From NCBI GenBank assembly GCA_016342285.1, contig JAEINQ010000049.1:1-51177 (forward strand): 51,177 nt of DNA. The letters are read 5' to 3'. Under the pieces are notes generated by a model. The model ran no database searches, was not told the origin of the DNA, and saw nothing but the letters and a program-made list of their open reading frames with translations. The DNA is from Desulfobacterales bacterium. GTDB taxonomy: Bacteria > Desulfobacterota > Desulfobacteria > Desulfobacterales > JAEINQ01. Position numbers and translations under genes: made by a program. Below are positions 42,903 to 49,946 of this stretch, piece by piece (position 1 is the first letter of the stretch; each line of letters begins with the position of its first letter).

Positions 42903-43061
42903 GGGTATTTAGAAGGTTTTCCGGAGATATGCGACGCGATGCCACGGCCCCGGCCCGGCCTGGCAGGTGCATGCCAGACCCAGCGTTGAGCGGTGAACGA
43001 CGTCTCCTTTTCAGGATACCCGAAACCTCCAATCGAAACCCATGGCCAAGGAGTGAAAACC

Positions 43062-43802
43062 ATGAAAGCACCTGAAAAATCAATATCCGTTACCCAGGCC
43101 GCGGTCCTTTGCGGGGTCGGCAGAACCACCGTGGGATACTGGATCCGTTCGAGAAAACTACGCGCCAACCGGGTCGGCCGCAATTACACCGTTCCGGTGG
43201 AGGAATTGATTTTTTTTCTTAAAAAAACCAATGCACCGATTCCGCCGGAACTCGCTGAAGACCAGACCTCCGGTCCCTGTTTCAGGAGTTTCCAGAACTG
43301 CTGGCAGTACCATGCCGGTACGGAGCACGGCCGGCAATGCAGCGGCTGCATCGTCCACAAGAACCGTCTCGATGCCTGCTTTACCGCCAGGGACGGCGGC
43401 GGTCTTGGTTGCCCGGAAGCCACCTGTAACCAATGCCTGTACCATCAGGAAACCTATATGGCCCGGATTCAGTTCATTCAGCAGATTGAACTGCCGGCGG
43501 CCATCTACCGAGGGCTCTATTTCTGGGGCGCCAATCGGCACTGGGCCGCCCTTTGTGGTCGCAGCGAGCCGGAACTCATCGGCCTGGGCATTGAGCATGT
43601 CTTTCATTCCCAGTCCCTGGAGGCGGTCATTTCGGACACCAAGAAACGTGACCTTGGCGATGCCACGGTGTCGCGGCGGTTCAAAGTGTTCTTGCGTAGC
43701 GGAGACCGGGAAAAAATGGCCGTCCGTCTCGGGGCCTACCCCCTGAACGAACCCGAAGGCACCTTTTTGCTGCTGGCGGAACCGGATACCGAGGCCCCCT
43801 GA
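43062..43802 (+). CDS. Predicted regulator: HTH domain, eight-cysteine region, PAS-like domain
   Basis: A 246-residue protein. Residues 8-55 form an excisionase/MerR-like helix-turn-helix (VTQAAVLCGVGRTTVGYWIR with a downstream wing, NRVGRNYTVPVEEL). Residues 73-125 carry eight cysteines (73, 80, 93, 96, 106, 117, 122, 125), including C-S-G-C and C-x4-C-x2-C, resembling two-CW-type Cys regions. Residues 142-240 look like a PAS fold (ELPAAIYRGLYFWGANRHWA onward). A strong AAGGAG precedes ATG 43062. The Cys region could bind metal or an Fe-S cluster, so a redox or metal input to gene control is possible. The target is unknown. Confidence 0.82.
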   Translation: MKAPEKSISVTQAAVLCGVGRTTVGYWIRSRKLRANRVGRNYTVPVEELIFFLKKTNAPIPPELAEDQTSGPCFRSFQNCWQYHAGTEHGRQCSGCIVHKNRLDACFTARDGGGLGCPEATCNQCLYHQETYMARIQFIQQIELPAAIYRGLYFWGANRHWAALCGRSEPELIGLGIEHVFHSQSLEAVISDTKKRDLGDATVSRRFKVFLRSGDREKMAVRLGAYPLNEPEGTFLLLAEPDTEAP

Positions 43803-43872
43803 GGACTCTCGGCGATGGCCCTTGTCGTGAACCCATAGCCAACAATCAATAGCGAGACAAAAGGAGTGGATC

Positions 43873-44385
43873 ATGGAAAGTGTAACCCGTACCATGGATC
43901 AGGCCGTTAAGGCCATCAAGGACCGGGAGGGTAAATACCTTACCTTCACCCTGGATAACGAGGAATACGGCATCAGTATTCTCAAGATCAAGGAGATCAT
44001 CGGCATGATGTCCATCACCCCGGTGCCGCGGACCCCCGAATTTGTCAAAGGCGTGATCAACCTGCGGGGCAAGGTCATTCCCGTGGTGGACCTGAGGTTG
44101 CGCTTCGGCATGGAGGCCATTGACTACACCGAACGGACCTGTATTGTGGTGGTGGAGATCGCTGGCCAGGCCGGCACCATCCTTATGGGTTGCGTGGTGG
44201 ATTCGGTCTCCGAGGTGCTCAACATCAAGGCCGAAGACGTCGAGGATACCCCCTCCTTCGGGGCCAGACTCGATACCAGCTTCATCCTCGGCATGGCCAA
44301 GATGGAAGGCGGAGTCAAGATCCTGCTGGAGATCGATCGGGTGTTGAACACCGAAGAGACCGCCTTGCTGGAAAAGGTCGCTTGA
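43873..44385 (+). CDS. cheW: Chemotaxis coupling protein CheW
   Basis: A 170-residue CheW domain. FTLDNEEYGISILKIKEIIG and VPRTPEFVKGVINLRGKVIP are the classic signatures, followed by VVDLRLRFGM and the CheW C-terminus (FILGMAKMEGGVKILLEIDR). It couples receptors to CheA. AAAAGGAG precedes the ATG. It stands 70 bases after the HTH/PAS gene, probably in the same transcript, and apart from the cheA operon. Confidence 0.96.
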   Translation: MESVTRTMDQAVKAIKDREGKYLTFTLDNEEYGISILKIKEIIGMMSITPVPRTPEFVKGVINLRGKVIPVVDLRLRFGMEAIDYTERTCIVVVEIAGQAGTILMGCVVDSVSEVLNIKAEDVEDTPSFGARLDTSFILGMAKMEGGVKILLEIDRVLNTEETALLEKVA

Positions 44386-44815
44386 TCTCTCTGATTCAAT
44401 ACGCAGTCGGAATCCATATCCTGTAGGCGTGGTCAGAGTAAACTGGCTATGCCGAGACCGCTTTGTTGCAAGTGAGCTAAAGTGAACTAAAGTTTGGAGT
44501 GAGCTAAAGTTAAGGAATTCTGCCCATTATAAAAAAATGGTGGAGCGTAGCGACTCCTCAATTTTAGCTCACTTTAGTCACTTCACACTGATATGGGTTC
44601 GGTAACCCAGCCCCTTCCAGGGGCAACCAAAGGTCACGTCCTCTGTGTGTGGATTCTTTACTCCTAAATAGGAATCCACGTCCTCTTACTGTCTCTTTGA
44701 GATCCTGCCCGGTCTTGCATCGCCGGTCGGGTTGGGCTGCAGGGGTGAAACCGGTTGCCCCCGCGGCACAATGCCGGTATGATGGCACGCCCGACCCAAT
44801 GGACGAGGTCCGCCC
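44386..44815 (+). repeat. Repeat-rich intergenic region cheW-HDOD
   Basis: No gene is supported. The region holds: element A at 44409-44455; two direct copies of GTGAGCTAAAGT (44472-44483 and 44499-44510); the inverse TTTAGCTCACTT at 44563-44574, which pairs exactly with AAGTGAGCTAAA at 44470-44481; the hairpin-like motif GGAGCGTAGCGACTCC at 44542-44557; a full element B copy at 44568-44660, including TGGGTT-CGGT-AACCCA and GCCCC-TTCCA-GGGGC hairpins; and a partial element A start at 44671-44683. It looks like a landing site for several dispersed repeat families. Confidence 0.75.
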
Positions 44816-45724
44816 ATGGAAACCCCTGCCAGTCTTCATGCACTCGCCGAGCGGATTGACCGCCTGCCGCTGATCGACAGCGCCGTCAACGAGATCCTTT
44901 CCCTGCTAAACCGGACCGACAGCAACTTTACCCAGATCGCCGATCGTCTATCGCCGGATCTGGCCCTTCGTTTTCTCAACATGGCCAATATCGCCCATCC
45001 CGAGGCCGGGGTGCGGTCCCTGAAGCACGCCATGGGGCTTCTTGGTTATGCCGAGATGAAACAGATCCTGACCACGGCGGTGATGGTTGACCATTTCACC
45101 GACCGGCTGGATGACTTCCGGTTCGACCGGTTCCAGCAACAGGCCCGGTTTTGCGCTGCTGCTGCCACCATGCTCGGCACGGTCATGGCCTACCCGCACT
45201 TGGAAGACCTCTTCACCGCATCCATCCTGCACAATGTCGGAAAGCTGGTTATTGCCGTCTACTTTCCCGAAGCCCATGGTCGGATCGTTGATTTAAAATG
45301 CCGGAAGGGGATGTCGACCTGTATGGCGGAGATTCAGGTTCTGGGACACGGACACGCTGAAATCGGTGCCTTGGTGTTGCGCCGTTTCAACGTGCCGGAA
45401 GACATCTGCGAGGCGGTCCGATTCCACAATGTCTCGGATCGGGCCATTGAGGCATCGGCCAATTTTCAGTTGGAATTTATCTGCCGGGAGGCAGCGCGGC
45501 TGGTGGGTCGCTTTGCCCTGCCCGATGCAGCGAAACTGGCTCGGTTGCGCCAAGAAACGGCGGTTGACCTGGACCGGGAGCGTCAGGCCTGCCAACTCAC
45601 GGTTCGGCAGGCCCTTCGGGAGAACGGGTTTGTGACTATCTTTGTCCATACCCTGGTCGACGCCAGCCGTCGGGTTGAAGACATTCTTACCCGCCACATT
45701 CCCCTTCGTACCATTGGCTCATAG
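44816..45724 (+). CDS. HDOD-domain protein (second copy, degenerate HD)
   Basis: A 302-residue HDOD protein: a DRLPLIDSAVNEILSLLN start, LSPDLALRFLNMANIAHPEA, VRSLKHAMGLLGYAEMKQIL and an HD-like site changed to HN (SILHNVGKLVIAVYF). The C-terminal about 70 residues are helical and unassigned. It is distinct from the che-operon HDOD protein at 36875. AGGTCCGCCC precedes the start. It faces the minus-strand genes, with only seven bases between the stop codons. The loss of the aspartate argues against hydrolase activity. Confidence 0.88.
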   Translation: METPASLHALAERIDRLPLIDSAVNEILSLLNRTDSNFTQIADRLSPDLALRFLNMANIAHPEAGVRSLKHAMGLLGYAEMKQILTTAVMVDHFTDRLDDFRFDRFQQQARFCAAAATMLGTVMAYPHLEDLFTASILHNVGKLVIAVYFPEAHGRIVDLKCRKGMSTCMAEIQVLGHGHAEIGALVLRRFNVPEDICEAVRFHNVSDRAIEASANFQLEFICREAARLVGRFALPDAAKLARLRQETAVDLDRERQACQLTVRQALRENGFVTIFVHTLVDASRRVEDILTRHIPLRTIGS

Positions 45725-45731
45725 CTGGTTT

Positions 45732-45911
45732 CTATCTACGCACTTTCTTCTTCTTTTCGCTGAACATCTGGCAGTCCATTCCCGGGGTGCTGGCCCGTAC
45801 CGCTTCTATGGGCAGTCGGCGGCTCTTAAACCTCAAGGCGAGGCAACCGTGGGGGCGGTCCTTGTCCCAGGTGATGTGGTAGTGCAGGCACTTGTGGCAG
45901 GTCGGTTTCAC
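45732..45911 (-). CDS. Small four-cysteine protein of unknown function
   Basis: A 59-residue protein starting at GTG, which overlaps the TPR gene stop by four bases (GTGA), so translation is probably coupled. It has CHKC near the N-terminus (C5, C8), the pattern HYHITWDKDRPHGCLALRFK, and a later cysteine (C47), ending in a run of lysines. I recall a widespread family of short proteins with C-x2-C, an I-T-W-D core, G-C and F-K-S, of unknown function and sometimes misannotated. The four cysteines suggest metal binding. A longer open frame upstream is only a shadow of the TPR gene. Confidence 0.75.
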   Translation of the reverse strand: MKPTCHKCLHYHITWDKDRPHGCLALRFKSRRLPIEAVRASTPGMDCQMFSEKKKKVRR

Positions 45912-47374
45912 TTGCAGTACCCGTTCTTTCTTGCCAGTTCCAGGTTGGTGCAGTCGCCCAGGTTGCATGCCTTGCGGACATCTGCGCAGACCCCGTCCCG
46001 ATTGCCCATCAGGTAGTAGGTGTTTCCCCGGCTCACGTAGGCCATGGGATTGTCCGGGTCGAGTTTGATGGCCCGGGTGAAATCGGCTACCGCCTCTTCC
46101 AGCCGTTGCTGCTCCAGGCGGATGCGCCCTCGGTTCAGATACCCCCATCCATCTTCGGGGGCGATGCGGATGGCCCGGTCGAAATCGGCCAGGGCTTCAT
46201 CGAATCGGTTTTGCTGGGCGTAGGCGCCGCCGCGATTGACCAGGGCGTTGAGATAATTGGGATCGGCGGCCAGTGCGCGGGTGTAGCTTTGAATTTCCCG
46301 ATCCAGATCCCCCGTTTCCCGATATACGAGACCCTGTCCGAAATAGGCGGCGGCGTTGTCGGGGTCGCGGACCAGCACCTGGCGAAAGTCCGCCATGGCC
46401 CGGTCGTAATCGCCGGAAAGGCCCCATGCCTCGGCCCGCTTCAAGTAGGCGGCGATAGGGTCCGGATTCAGACGGATCACACGGGAAAATTCGGAGGCCG
46501 CTTCCTGATGTTGGCCGAGCCGGAGCAGGGCCACCCCTCTGGCATAGTGAGCCTCCGTGCGGTTCGGAGCCAGTGCGATGACACGGCCGTAATCGTCGGC
46601 CGCTTCAGCCCACCGGTCCATGTCACTGTAGGCGTTGGCCCGATTCTGAAGAGCCCGGGTGTCCGAGGGATCGATGCGAGCGGCCCGGTCGTAGTCGTCG
46701 ACGGCGTCCTGAAGCCGTCCCATCCGTCGGTAGACGATGCCCCGGTTGATCAAGGCGCGGATGTCTTCGGGAGCCAGGGTTACGGCCCGGTCATAATCGT
46801 CCAGGGCCTGGGTGAGGCGGCCGGTCAGGCCATAGAGACGGCCACGGTTGAACCAGGGTCCGGCATAATCCGGGTCCAAAGTGATTGCCCGGTCCAATTT
46901 TTCCACCGCGGTTTCCACGGCGTCGGGAAGGGCGGCCAAAAGCGTCGATAAGGCCTCTCGTTCCTGAACCACTGCACTGAGGCCAAAGAGCAGACGGTTG
47001 TGTTCGGACGGTGTTGGCGCGGCGGCCAGCCGTGACGCCAGTTCCATTTCCCGATCCACGTTGACGCGAAAGGAATCCATCATGGGGCGGTCAGACAGGA
47101 TCTGCTTCCAAATTGCCGCGGCATTCAGGTTCTGAGGATTTGCCGCGGCTGCCAAGGCTGTTCGGTCGCGCTGGTCAAGTCCGCGAATGGCCGTGTCCTC
47201 CCCGGCCTTCATTCCCTGGGCTGCCTGCAAGAGGTCATGGTGGATTTGCCGGACCTGTTCCACGGACAAGGGAGGGGGGCTTTTGTCAGGGAGGCCTTCC
47301 TTAGCCAGGCCGGGGACGGCGACCGTCAAAATCCCTGAGAGAATGAGCATGGCGATGAAACGGGCGTTGGTCAC
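45908..47374 (-). CDS. Exported TPR-repeat protein
   Basis: A 488-residue protein with a signal peptide (VTNARFIAMLILSGILTVAV then PGLA cleavage) from GTG 47374. An N-terminal helical region of about 170 residues is followed by nine consecutive 34-residue tetratricopeptide repeats (pattern A-x-x-N-R-G-x-x-Y ... A-x-x-D-Y-x-R-A-I-x-L-x-P). It ends in a Cys-containing tail (VCADVRKACNLGDCTNLELA). The frame extends to 47491, but the longer start lacks a signal peptide. TPRs mediate protein contacts; no specific partner is evident. It is transcribed against the flagellar genes and coupled to the small Cys protein. Confidence 0.88.
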   Translation of the reverse strand: MTNARFIAMLILSGILTVAVPGLAKEGLPDKSPPPLSVEQVRQIHHDLLQAAQGMKAGEDTAIRGLDQRDRTALAAAANPQNLNAAAIWKQILSDRPMMDSFRVNVDREMELASRLAAAPTPSEHNRLLFGLSAVVQEREALSTLLAALPDAVETAVEKLDRAITLDPDYAGPWFNRGRLYGLTGRLTQALDDYDRAVTLAPEDIRALINRGIVYRRMGRLQDAVDDYDRAARIDPSDTRALQNRANAYSDMDRWAEAADDYGRVIALAPNRTEAHYARGVALLRLGQHQEAASEFSRVIRLNPDPIAAYLKRAEAWGLSGDYDRAMADFRQVLVRDPDNAAAYFGQGLVYRETGDLDREIQSYTRALAADPNYLNALVNRGGAYAQQNRFDEALADFDRAIRIAPEDGWGYLNRGRIRLEQQRLEEAVADFTRAIKLDPDNPMAYVSRGNTYYLMGNRDGVCADVRKACNLGDCTNLELARKNGYCK

Positions 47375-47628
47375 GGGATGCGCTCTTTTCGTATTGGGGG
47401 TGGTTCGAATTGTGGCCCCGGACAATTGGATTCGCAAAAACCCTACACCGCTCCTGGGAGCAAAGTCAACGCATGGGGCCGGACAAGACAACCCATTGGA
47501 AGCGATGTTGCTCCCGCGGGGTGAGTGGCATCCGCTATCCCCTTACACGCGGCAGATGGAAATCGAGAATACCAACTGCCGACCGTTTTCTCGTAGCACG
47601 ACGGTAGAATCTTGATGGATTCGCAATC

Positions 47629-48480
47629 TTAGCTTAAAAAACCGGAGCGAAGCGACTCCACTTTGTGAAAGGGTGCGATGGGCCGAAGCAGTCGCATCAT
47701 GGCAGGACCCAAGAGGGTGTCGAACCGGATGCCGTAATAATCGGCCGGGATCCGGGAGACCGGAACATGACCTTCGCGGTCGCGGCCGCCCAGATGCTCC
47801 AGAGCCCGAATCAGCCGATTCAGGTATCGCCGGGTTTCGGTTGTCATGGCGCCGAACATGATGCCGTAGCCGTTTTCGTCTCCTTTTCGGACCACACGTC
47901 CGATGAAGCTCATTTCGGTACCGGCGCATGAGATGACCACCCAGACCCGTATTCCGATTTCAAGAGCGTGGGACATTTTGATAAAGCATCCCGTGGCAGA
48001 GATGTCAGCCAGCGTTTCCGCATCGGCTTCCCCATTCTGGGTGAAAAGTCGCACGGCCAGATTAACACGGTAACGGGCCGCGGTCTCCCACCATCGCAGA
48101 CGCGGGTTGAAGTAGGGAGAATAAAGGTGGCGACGGAAAACGACAGCACAAAGGCCGGCAACGGACACGATAAAGAAAGCCCCAAGTCGGGTCCCATAAT
48201 GGGCGTTGGCGAAGAAGAGGATCCAGAAATTATAGCTCACCAGAAGGGTGGAAGAGGTTACAAACAGGTACCATCCCCAGCGGCGGACCGAATAGATGCC
48301 GGCGGCTGCCAGGGGAAAGAGCGACAATGCCAGCCAGTTGCTCAGGGACAAATGGGCGACGATACCGCCGCTGCCCCACAGGGGGAGGTGATTGACCCGG
48401 GCTGCGATGGCCAGGCCGGCCAACGGTTCAAGGAAATAGAGCAGGGCGATGATGGTGACTGACAGGGGTTTGCTTTTCAT
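47629..48480 (-). CDS. Membrane protein with PilZ-like c-di-GMP domain
   Basis: A 283-residue protein: four hydrophobic helices in the first about 125 residues, then a PilZ-like domain with an Arg-rich start (ARYRVNLAVRL) and the D-x-S-x-x-G motif (DISATGCFI). After that comes a helical C-terminus. PilZ domains bind cyclic di-GMP and often modulate motility, which fits the setting. ATG 48480 has GGAGA at good spacing; ATG 48486 is six bases upstream. The last residues (HKVESLRSGFLS) are encoded by the dispersed hairpin at 47644-47659, suggesting that a repeat created a new C-terminal tail. Confidence 0.82.
   Translation of the reverse strand: MKSKPLSVTIIALLYFLEPLAGLAIAARVNHLPLWGSGGIVAHLSLSNWLALSLFPLAAAGIYSVRRWGWYLFVTSSTLLVSYNFWILFFANAHYGTRLGAFFIVSVAGLCAVVFRRHLYSPYFNPRLRWWETAARYRVNLAVRLFTQNGEADAETLADISATGCFIKMSHALEIGIRVWVVISCAGTEMSFIGRVVRKGDENGYGIMFGAMTTETRRYLNRLIRALEHLGGRDREGHVPVSRIPADYYGIRFDTLLGPAMMRLLRPIAPFHKVESLRSGFLS
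47644..47659. repeat. Dispersed hairpin motif, second copy, inside the PilZ gene end
   Basis: GGAGCGAAGCGACTCC here matches GGAGCGTAGCGACTCC at 44542-44557 with one change. Read on the minus strand it forms the last codons of the PilZ-like gene. Confidence 0.75.
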
Positions 48481-48898
48481 GTTCATACTCTCCGTGGCAG
48501 AACGTTCTGTTCAAACGGACAGGGGTTATTCCGGCGGGGGTGGGCTATTGCCGGACAGGCGTGCCATAGCCCCGACGCCTTCTAAAATGTTTATCGGCAA
48601 TTCAAGCCGAGGCTTTAGGCAAACGGGGGAATCCGTAAAGAGGTTCCCAGGGAAAAACAGAAAAGAAAGAAGCCGGCCTTTGCCTCTGGACAGTTTTATT
48701 GACCCCCGGTGGCGGCAGTGGTATCTTACACGGCATTAGGCATTTCACACTTTAGTGCATTTTAGGCATTTGCAGACTAATGGAACGGCATAGCCAATTG
48801 ACTCTGACCACGCCCACAGGGCGTGGATTTCTACTGTGTATTTAAATAACTATGCACTTTTTCGAAATTTGGAATGCTCAGTTTAGGTAAAACCATTT
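48481..48898. other. Divergent intergenic region PilZ / GAF-ANTAR
   Basis: No gene is supported. The region separates divergent genes and contains an inverted element A copy (48787-48831) whose hairpin is perfect here (CCACGCCC-ACA-GGGCGTGG at 48809-48827). It also contains ACACTTTAGTGCATTTTAGG-type sequence (48750-48769) and the 12-mer GCTCAGTTTAGG at 48876-48887, which also occurs at 2044-2055. I could not identify promoters with confidence. Confidence 0.6.
48787..48831 (-). repeat. Dispersed repeat element A, copy 3 (inverted)
   Basis: The reverse complement matches the 28-base core at 421-448 with two changes, and also carries the flanking ATCCACG hairpin arm. In this copy the hairpin is a perfect 8-bp stem with a 3-base loop. 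Confidence 0.85.
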
Positions 48899-49654
48899 AT
48901 GGACCAGACCTCGCCGAAAACCTACGACACCTATATCAAGGCCCTGACGGATATCAGCCGGGCCATTACGTCGGATCTTTACCAGGAGGATATTCTCAAG
49001 CTCATCGTCATGGTGACGGCCAAGGTTACGGGGGTGGAGATATGCTCCTTGTGGCTCATTGATGAATCGGAGCGGCCGAATAAGATCCGGCTTAAATCCT
49101 CCCAGGCCATCGATCCGGATTACTTGAAGGACCGGTCCCTGAACCTGGACGAGGGGGTGGTGGGATATGTGGCGACCCACAAAAAGCCGTTGATCGTGCC
49201 CCATGTGCTGGAAGAACCCAGGTTCAAGGAAAAGGAGATGGCCAGCAAGCTCGGCCTGGTTTCCATGCTGGGCGTTCCCCTGCAAGGCCGGGACGGCAAG
49301 GTGATCGGTGTGCTGAACTGCTTTACCGCCGAACCCCACGATTTTACCGACACTGAGATCAACCTCATCACGGCCGTGGCCAACCAGGCGGCCGTGGCCA
49401 TCATGAATACCGAGTTGATGGTCAAAACCCACGTCATCAAGGAGGAACTGGAAACCCGGAAGCGGGTGGAACGGGCCAAGGAGGTGCTCATGCGCCGGCG
49501 CAGCATCACCGGCGAAGAAGCCTTTCGCTGGATTCAAAAGCGCAGCATGGACTCGCGAAAATCCATGCGGGACGTGGCCGAGGCGATCTTGCTGTCCGAA
49601 GACCTGGGATATTATTCGAGTATTCCCCATGCGTTAAAGAACGAAGGCCTGTAG
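48899..49654 (+). CDS. GAF-ANTAR RNA-binding antiterminator protein
   Basis: A 251-residue protein. A GAF sensor domain (about 15-175; LDEGVVGYVATHKKPLIVPH, then LGVPLQGRDGKVIGVLNCF) is joined by a charged coiled coil to an ANTAR domain (about 188-240; RVERAKEVLMRRRSITGEEA, then FRWIQKRSMDSRKSMRDVAE). ANTAR proteins bind pairs of hexaloop RNA hairpins and stop terminator formation. Exactly such a pair lies just downstream, before a glutamate-synthase-like gene. The GAF ligand is unknown; nitrogen status is an inference from the probable target. There is no receiver domain, so control is likely by ligand or by another protein. Confidence 0.9.
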   Translation: MDQTSPKTYDTYIKALTDISRAITSDLYQEDILKLIVMVTAKVTGVEICSLWLIDESERPNKIRLKSSQAIDPDYLKDRSLNLDEGVVGYVATHKKPLIVPHVLEEPRFKEKEMASKLGLVSMLGVPLQGRDGKVIGVLNCFTAEPHDFTDTEINLITAVANQAAVAIMNTELMVKTHVIKEELETRKRVERAKEVLMRRRSITGEEAFRWIQKRSMDSRKSMRDVAEAILLSEDLGYYSSIPHALKNEGL

Positions 49655-49671
49655 ACGGATCAAATACCGGC

Positions 49672-49700
49672 TTGACAATCCACTTTAGTACTGCTAAAAG
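49672..49700 (+). promoter_or_regulatory. Sigma-70 promoter of the glutamate-synthase-like gene leader
   Basis: TTGACA, 17 bases, TAAAAG gives a perfect -35 box and a 4/6 -10 box at optimal spacing. The transcript would begin near 49707, placing both ANTAR-type hairpins in the leader about 240 bases ahead of the start codon. Confidence 0.72.
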
Positions 49701-49722
49701 ACACGCCAGAAATAAGTTGTAC

Positions 49723-49773
49723 TCACACAACGGCGTGTGAATCCAATTTAGAATCGACAAAGGCGTCCGATTC
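49723..49773 (+). promoter_or_regulatory. ANTAR-responsive two-hairpin antitermination element
   Basis: Hairpin 1 is TCACAC-[AACGGC]-GTGTGA (49723-49740). Hairpin 2 is GAATCGAC-[AAAGGC]-GTcCGATTC (49751-49773), with one bulged base. Both have six-base loops with A at position 1 and G at position 4, the known ANTAR recognition rule, and a 10-base linker. The loop and 3' arm of hairpin 2 contain the 5' arm of the terminator at 49759-49802, so hairpin 2 and the terminator are mutually exclusive. The gene just upstream encodes a GAF-ANTAR protein. The structural match is seen directly; binding is inferred. Confidence 0.87.
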
Positions 49774-49802
49774 CCCAGAGGTTCAGGGTAGGCGCCTTTT
49801 TT
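49759..49802 (+). terminator. Leader terminator T1 overlapping ANTAR hairpin 2
   Basis: AAAGGCGTC (49759-49767) pairs with GGCGCCTTT (49791-49799), one G-U pair included, followed by a T-run to 49802. The 5' arm is shared with the second ANTAR-type hairpin, giving a switch between termination and read-through. Confidence 0.83.
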
Positions 49803-49812
49803 GCGTTGACGC

Positions 49813-49859
49813 AAAGCTGCCTTTTCCCGGAACCGGGGAAAAGGCAGCTTTATTTTGGG
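49813..49859 (+). terminator. Second leader terminator T2
   Basis: A 16-bp perfect stem (AAAGCTGCCTTTTCCC at 49813-49828 and its complement at 49836-49851) with a 7-base loop is followed by a T-rich run. It lies between T1 and the glutamate-synthase-like gene. It is stronger than T1, and I see no ANTAR-type hairpin overlapping it. Confidence 0.8.
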
Positions 49860-49946
49860 CCTCTTGGGATGAGAAACAATTGCACCATCCGGTGGCGGCT
49901 CAACTTGGTATCCAAACGAAGAATAGATTAGAATGCGGAGAGGATT

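Noticed and set aside
44772..44790. Sigma-54 promoter in TGGCACGCCCGACCC before the second HDOD gene
   Set aside because: The -24 half fits but there is no TGC at -12.
49701..49738. Alternative leader hairpin ACACGCC/GGCGTGT with inner loop ACTCAC
   Set aside because: The predicted transcript starts at or after the 5' arm, and the inner loop lacks G at position 4. The overlapping TCACAC/GTGTGA hairpin fits the ANTAR rule better.
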